Assembly: GCA_947452875.1 (NCBI GenBank)
Contig: CANGEZ010000067.1
Span: 1-9,118 of the forward strand
DNA length: 9,118 nucleotides
Direction: 5' to 3'
DNA from: Chitinophagaceae bacterium
GTDB lineage: Bacteria > Bacteroidota > Bacteroidia > Chitinophagales > Chitinophagaceae
How positions within the stretch are numbered: position 1 is the stretch's first letter; each line of letters opens with the position of its first letter. The notes below the pieces were generated by a model. The model worked only from the letters and a program-made list of their open reading frames with translations. It was not told the origin of the DNA and searched no databases. Position numbers and translations under genes: made by a program. Of the stretch, positions 6,197 through 9,118 are shown piece by piece.

Positions 6197-6544
6197 TTAC
6201 AAATGTAATTTTTCTTTCTTGGCCATCAATTCATCTACTGTTTCACGATACATTTCATCAGGAACGCAACAATCAACCGGACAAACAGCTGCACACTGAG
6301 GTTCTTCATGAAATCCCTGACATTCTGTGCATTTATTTGGAGTGATATAATAGGTATCGTTGCTAAAAGGTGTCAATCTTTGACCGGCATCCACTTGAGC
6401 GCCATCCATCAAAGTATAAGCACCCTGAACTGAAGTGCCGTCTGAAATCGCCCATTCTACGCCACCTTCATAAATAGCGTTATTAGGACATTCGGGCTCA
6501 CATGCCCCGCAGTTAATACATTCATCGGTAATCTTAATTGCCAT
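6197..6544 (-). CDS. 2[4Fe-4S] ferredoxin, extended dicluster type
   Basis: A 115-residue cytoplasmic electron carrier. The first cluster motif is CxxCxxCxxxCP with Cys9, 12, 15 and 19 ('CINCGACEPECP'). The second is CxxC-x8-CxxxCP with Cys72, 75, 84 and 88 ('CTECQGFHEEPQCAAVCPVDCC'). The eight-residue insertion between the second and third Cys of motif two resembles the Allochromatium-type (Alvin) ferredoxins, which have clusters of very low and unequal potential. Two additional Cys (92, 93) follow. A roughly 50-residue insertion between the motifs, rich in Gly/Asp/Tyr, makes it longer than the usual 80-90 residues. It is transcribed divergently from the LuxC-like reductase; its redox partner is not shown by the sequence. 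Confidence 0.95.
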   Translation of the reverse strand: MAIKITDECINCGACEPECPNNAIYEGGVEWAISDGTSVQGAYTLMDGAQVDAGQRLTPFSNDTYYITPNKCTECQGFHEEPQCAAVCPVDCCVPDEMYRETVDELMAKKEKLHL

Positions 6545-6549
6545 CTTCG

Positions 6550-6557
6550 TAATTTTG
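6550..6557 (+). promoter_or_regulatory. -7 promoter box for the LuxC-like reductase gene
   Basis: TAATTTTG is an exact TAnnTTTG match ending 22 bp before the ATG at 6580, predicting a short 5' UTR of about 17-19 nt. No TTTG is found at the expected -33 spacing, which would lie inside the ferredoxin coding sequence. Confidence 0.5.
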
Positions 6558-6560
6558 GTG

Positions 6561-6592
6561 TAAAAGTAATATTAAGCGCATGAATTTACAAA
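6561..6592 (-). promoter_or_regulatory. Promoter of the ferredoxin gene, overlapping the reductase start
   Basis: On the minus strand TTTG (6592-6589) and TACTTTTA (6568-6561) are separated by exactly 20 bp, the same architecture as the tRNA promoter with one change in the last -7 base. The -33 box lies within codons 4-5 of the divergent reductase gene. The start site near 6556-6557 would leave a leader of only about 12 nt before the ferredoxin ATG at 6544. Confidence 0.6.
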
Positions 6593-7575
6593 AACGGATT
6601 GATTTAATGTCATTCCTGGGTGATTACCTTAAACAAAATCCTGAAGATTGGCAGTTGGTAAAGCATAAGGCATCAATAAAAAACGCCTGGTTCACAGAAA
6701 ATTTTATTGAAAAAGCAACCGAATCCATAACCGAACATTTTCTTGATAAAAACAAACTTTCCGAATGGGCCGCTCATTATCATTTAGACGACTTAATAAA
6801 ACCCGCTCATGTGGGTATTGTTATGGCAGGTAACATCCCTATGGTGGGTTTTCATGATATGCTCACCGTTTTTATCAGCGGTCACAAACAATCCATAAAA
6901 CTTTCTTCTAAAGATGATGTGCTCATTTCTTTCCTTGTTGAAAAACTACACGAACAAAACCCTGAAACAAAAGAGTTCATTACAATCGCCGACAATCTGA
7001 AAGGTTGTGATGCCTATATTGCTACAGGCAGTAACCAAAGCGCACAACATTTTGTAGAATACTTTGGAAAATACCCCAATATCATCAGATGCAATAGAAC
7101 ATCAGTTGCAATTTTAAATGGTAATGAATCCAAAGAACAACTTGAAGCGCTTTCAGATGACATTCACATGTATTATGGATTGGGTTGTCGAAATGTCACT
7201 AAATTATTTGTTCCTGAAAACTATGATTTCGTTCCATTATTACAAGCTTTTCACAAGTTTTCTTATTTCAGAGACTATCACAAATACAGCAACAACTATG
7301 ATTTTCAATTGTCTCTTTTGTTATTAAATAACAATATGTACATGACCAATGAAACCACTTTATTGGTTGAAAACAAAAACAATTTTTCAGCCATTGGTGT
7401 TGTACATTATGAGTATTACAATAAAGAAACAAATTTGAAAGAAATATTGAACAACAATTCCGAAATCCAATGCATCGTGGGTGAAAATTTTATTCCCTTT
7501 GGTGAATCACAACAACCAGGACTTTTCACCTATGCAGATGGTGTAGATACCATGCAATTTTTACTCGGCTTATAG
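6580..7575 (+). CDS. LuxC-family acyl-CoA (fatty acyl) reductase-like protein
   Basis: A 331-residue protein of the aldehyde-dehydrogenase-fold LuxC group, which reduces acyl-CoA or acyl-enzyme to aldehyde with NADPH. Recognisable segments are 'VGIVMAGNIPMVGFHDML' (78-95, nucleotide-binding region), 'YIATGSNQS' (146-154, equivalent to the ALDH TGS motif), 'NRTSVAIL' (172-179) and 'YYGLGCRNVTKLFVP' (198-212). Cys203 in that last segment is the expected catalytic thiol. It is much shorter than the roughly 480-residue LuxC of luminous Vibrionaceae, and no LuxD/E/A/B gene is near, so bioluminescence is not implied. Bacteroidota carry many such short homologues annotated as acyl-CoA reductase, with unproven substrate. 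It is divergent from a ferredoxin gene (35 bp between ATGs), suggesting but not proving a shared redox role. Confidence 0.85.
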   Translation: MNLQKRIDLMSFLGDYLKQNPEDWQLVKHKASIKNAWFTENFIEKATESITEHFLDKNKLSEWAAHYHLDDLIKPAHVGIVMAGNIPMVGFHDMLTVFISGHKQSIKLSSKDDVLISFLVEKLHEQNPETKEFITIADNLKGCDAYIATGSNQSAQHFVEYFGKYPNIIRCNRTSVAILNGNESKEQLEALSDDIHMYYGLGCRNVTKLFVPENYDFVPLLQAFHKFSYFRDYHKYSNNYDFQLSLLLLNNNMYMTNETTLLVENKNNFSAIGVVHYEYYNKETNLKEILNNNSEIQCIVGENFIPFGESQQPGLFTYADGVDTMQFLLGL

Positions 7576-7603
7576 CATCTACGAAGGTCTTACTAATTAA
7601 ATG

Positions 7604-7621
7604 TTAAACATGACAGTTTAA
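7604..7621. other. Weak A/T-rich hairpin in the reductase-protease gap
   Basis: TTAAAC (7604-7609) and GTTTAA (7616-7621) form a 6-bp stem with loop ATGACA. There is no T-run, so termination is doubtful. The rest of the 134-bp gap holds three AATTTG hexamers (7629, 7648, 7683) but no clean TAnnTTTG promoter, so the protease promoter remains unassigned. Confidence 0.3.
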
Positions 7622-7709
7622 ATAACTCAATTTGGCAGACAGTAATTAATTTGCAGCCCGAGGCATGAAAATTGACTATTATAATTTGTAAAATTAAACT
7701 ACATAAAAA

Positions 7710-9118
7710 ATGAAAATGAAACAAGTATTGGCTACTATCGGAATCAGCGCCCTTACTACACTAGCCGTAGTTTGGGGTTATGGAAATTTTCAAAAAAACA
7801 ACAACAGTTTTGGCGGTCAGCAAAATGGATTACTGCCATCTAATTACAAATTGGCAGGATTAACCGACGGAGGAAATTTACCTGCCGGAGCTGTAGATTT
7901 TATCCAACCTTCATCAATTGCATTACCCGCAGTTGTGCACATCAAAACAAAAACCAACGCCAAGCAGGTTAACAATAATCTGCCTAGAATGAGACAACAA
8001 AATCCTTTTAGTGATTTATTAAGTGATGATATGTTTGACCAATTTTTTGGTGGCGGCAGAATGAATATCATTCCCGAACAAAAAGCTTCAGGATCTGGAG
8101 TGATTATCAGCGACGACGGTTTTATTGTAACCAACAATCACGTCATTGAAAATGCAGATGAGATTACCGTAACATTGAATAACAAAAAAACATACAAAGC
8201 CAAATTGATTGGGTCAGATCCTGCATATGATTTAGCCGTAATAAAAGTGGAAGCCAATAACCTTCCTTATTTGATTTATGGAAATTCTGATGAAGTAAAA
8301 ATAGGTCAGTGGGTATTAGCTTTAGGATATCCATTAAATCTTGAAACTACAGTAACAGCAGGTATCGTAAGTGCTAAAGCCAGAAGCCTTGGATTGAACA
8401 AAGACAAAACCGGAAACCCAGGCGGCGCAGTAGAATCTTTCATTCAAACAGATGCCGCAGTGAATATGGGAAATAGCGGTGGTGCATTGATTAACACAGA
8501 AGGCAAATTGATTGGTATCAATTCTGCCATCGCGTCACCAACTGGCTATTATTCTGGTTATTCTTATGCGATTCCTGTAAACATCGCCAAAAAGGTGGTT
8601 GATGATTTGATTAAATTCGGAACGGTACAAAGAGGTTATCTCGGCATCATGTTTGGCAATGCAGCTGATATGACAGAAGATCAAAAGAAAAAATCTGGTA
8701 TTGAAGAAGAAAGTTATGATGGTGTATTTGCAACTGAAGTTCCAATGGATGGTGGCGCATATGCAGCGGGTATCCGTAAGGGTGATCGCATTAAAAAAGT
8801 AAACGGCGTAGACATCACCAGCGGTGGTGAATTGCAAGAACAAGTAAGCAAATTCAAACCAGGAGATAAAGTTCAGGTGACTGTAGTTAGAGACAATAAA
8901 ATTCAAATCTTTACTGTCACTTTAAAAAACAAAGCCGGTAATTACGACATCGTGAAAAATGATGAACAGATGGATTTGCTAGGTGCCGACTTTACAAATC
9001 TAGATGCTAAAAAAGCAAAAGAATATGGCATCACGGGTGGCGTAGTCGTAAAGAAAATCAACAGTAGTGGCGCTTTGTACGACCAAACGAGAATGAAAGA
9101 CGGGTTTGTTATTTTGAA
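7710..9118 (+). CDS. htrA: HtrA/DegQ-type periplasmic serine protease, 3'-truncated by window edge
   Basis: The ATG at 7710 opens a frame that runs to the window end (469 codons plus two bases). An N-terminal hydrophobic segment (about 6-24) is a signal peptide or membrane anchor. The chymotrypsin-like protease domain carries the full triad: His144 ('TNNHV'), Asp174 ('AYDLAVI') and Ser256 ('GNSGGAL'). The loop before it has the family's 'NPFSDLL...FDQFFGGG' segment (98-116). PDZ1 spans about 308-408 ('GYLGI', 'AYAAGIRKGDRIKKVNGVDI'). A second PDZ begins at about 424 ('LGADFTNLD', 'GVVVKKINSSGALY') and is cut off. Such proteases degrade or refold misfolded envelope proteins under stress. A second ATG at codon 3 is an alternative start with no functional consequence. 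The reductase gene upstream is on the same strand, but the 134-bp gap suggests separate transcription. Confidence 0.96.
   Translation, partial: MKMKQVLATIGISALTTLAVVWGYGNFQKNNNSFGGQQNGLLPSNYKLAGLTDGGNLPAGAVDFIQPSSIALPAVVHIKTKTNAKQVNNNLPRMRQQNPFSDLLSDDMFDQFFGGGRMNIIPEQKASGSGVIISDDGFIVTNNHVIENADEITVTLNNKKTYKAKLIGSDPAYDLAVIKVEANNLPYLIYGNSDEVKIGQWVLALGYPLNLETTVTAGIVSAKARSLGLNKDKTGNPGGAVESFIQTDAAVNMGNSGGALINTEGKLIGINSAIASPTGYYSGYSYAIPVNIAKKVVDDLIKFGTVQRGYLGIMFGNAADMTEDQKKKSGIEEESYDGVFATEVPMDGGAYAAGIRKGDRIKKVNGVDITSGGELQEQVSKFKPGDKVQVTVVRDNKIQIFTVTLKNKAGNYDIVKNDEQMDLLGADFTNLDAKKAKEYGITGGVVVKKINSSGALYDQTRMKDGFVIL

Noticed and set aside
6194..6211. Inverted repeat AAATTAC/GTAATTT followed by T-rich sequence on the plus strand
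   Set aside because: It overlaps the ferredoxin 3' end, has no plus-strand gene upstream to terminate, and the stem is almost all A/T; probably chance.
7633..7654. Sigma-54-like promoter (TGGCA ... TTGC) upstream of the protease
   Set aside because: The GG and GC dinucleotides are 17 bases apart rather than the required 10, so the geometry does not fit.
7844..8906. Two minus-strand open frames (7844-8137 and 8535-8906) opposite the protease gene
   Set aside because: Their translations resemble no family and they lie antisense to a gene with clear catalytic motifs; they are frame shadows.

Overview
The window looks like chromosomal DNA of a Bacteroidota bacterium, probably a Chitinophagales/Sphingobacteriales-type member. 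The evidence is low GC, several copies of the Bacteroidota -7 promoter motif TAnnTTTG (two of them with a TTTG box exactly 20 bp upstream), little Shine-Dalgarno use, a tRNA without encoded CCA, and the protein families present. I see no insertion sequence, phage gene, integrase, CRISPR array or toxin system. Most of the window is ordinary core genome; its most distinctive part is the regulatory DNA.

Left part (1-3286): the window opens inside a minus-strand RND-efflux periplasmic adaptor lipoprotein (N-terminal 226 residues). Next comes an initiator tRNA (fMet, minus strand) with a Rho-independent terminator on one side and a near-perfect Bacteroidota promoter on the other, placed so close that the transcript may start at or next to tRNA base 1. 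Divergently on the plus strand lie a TAnnTTTG box, a textbook TPP (THI-box) riboswitch, a small hairpin and a TonB-dependent outer-membrane receptor. The riboswitch suggests that this receptor imports thiamin or a thiamin phosphate.

Middle (3287-6544): a short convergent intergenic region packed with three families of small direct repeats is followed by five minus-strand genes. In transcription order these are a 2[4Fe-4S] ferredoxin, a small DUF4440/NTF2-like lipoprotein, D-alanine-D-alanine ligase (ddl), a membrane-anchored three-PASTA protein and a single-domain rhodanese. The last three are close enough to be co-transcribed, and ddl plus the PASTA protein point to cell-wall work. A long hairpin that folds best as minus-strand RNA lies between the ferredoxin and lipoprotein genes.

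Right part (6545-9118): a LuxC-like acyl-CoA reductase is divergent from the ferredoxin, with 35 bp between start codons and interlocked promoter elements. A same-strand HtrA/DegQ periplasmic serine protease follows and runs off the window edge inside its second PDZ domain.

I found no clearly undescribed multi-gene system. The best leads are the stand-alone riboswitch/TonB-receptor unit, the possibly leaderless initiator tRNA, the interlocked ferredoxin/reductase promoters, and the hairpin and repeat structures between genes.
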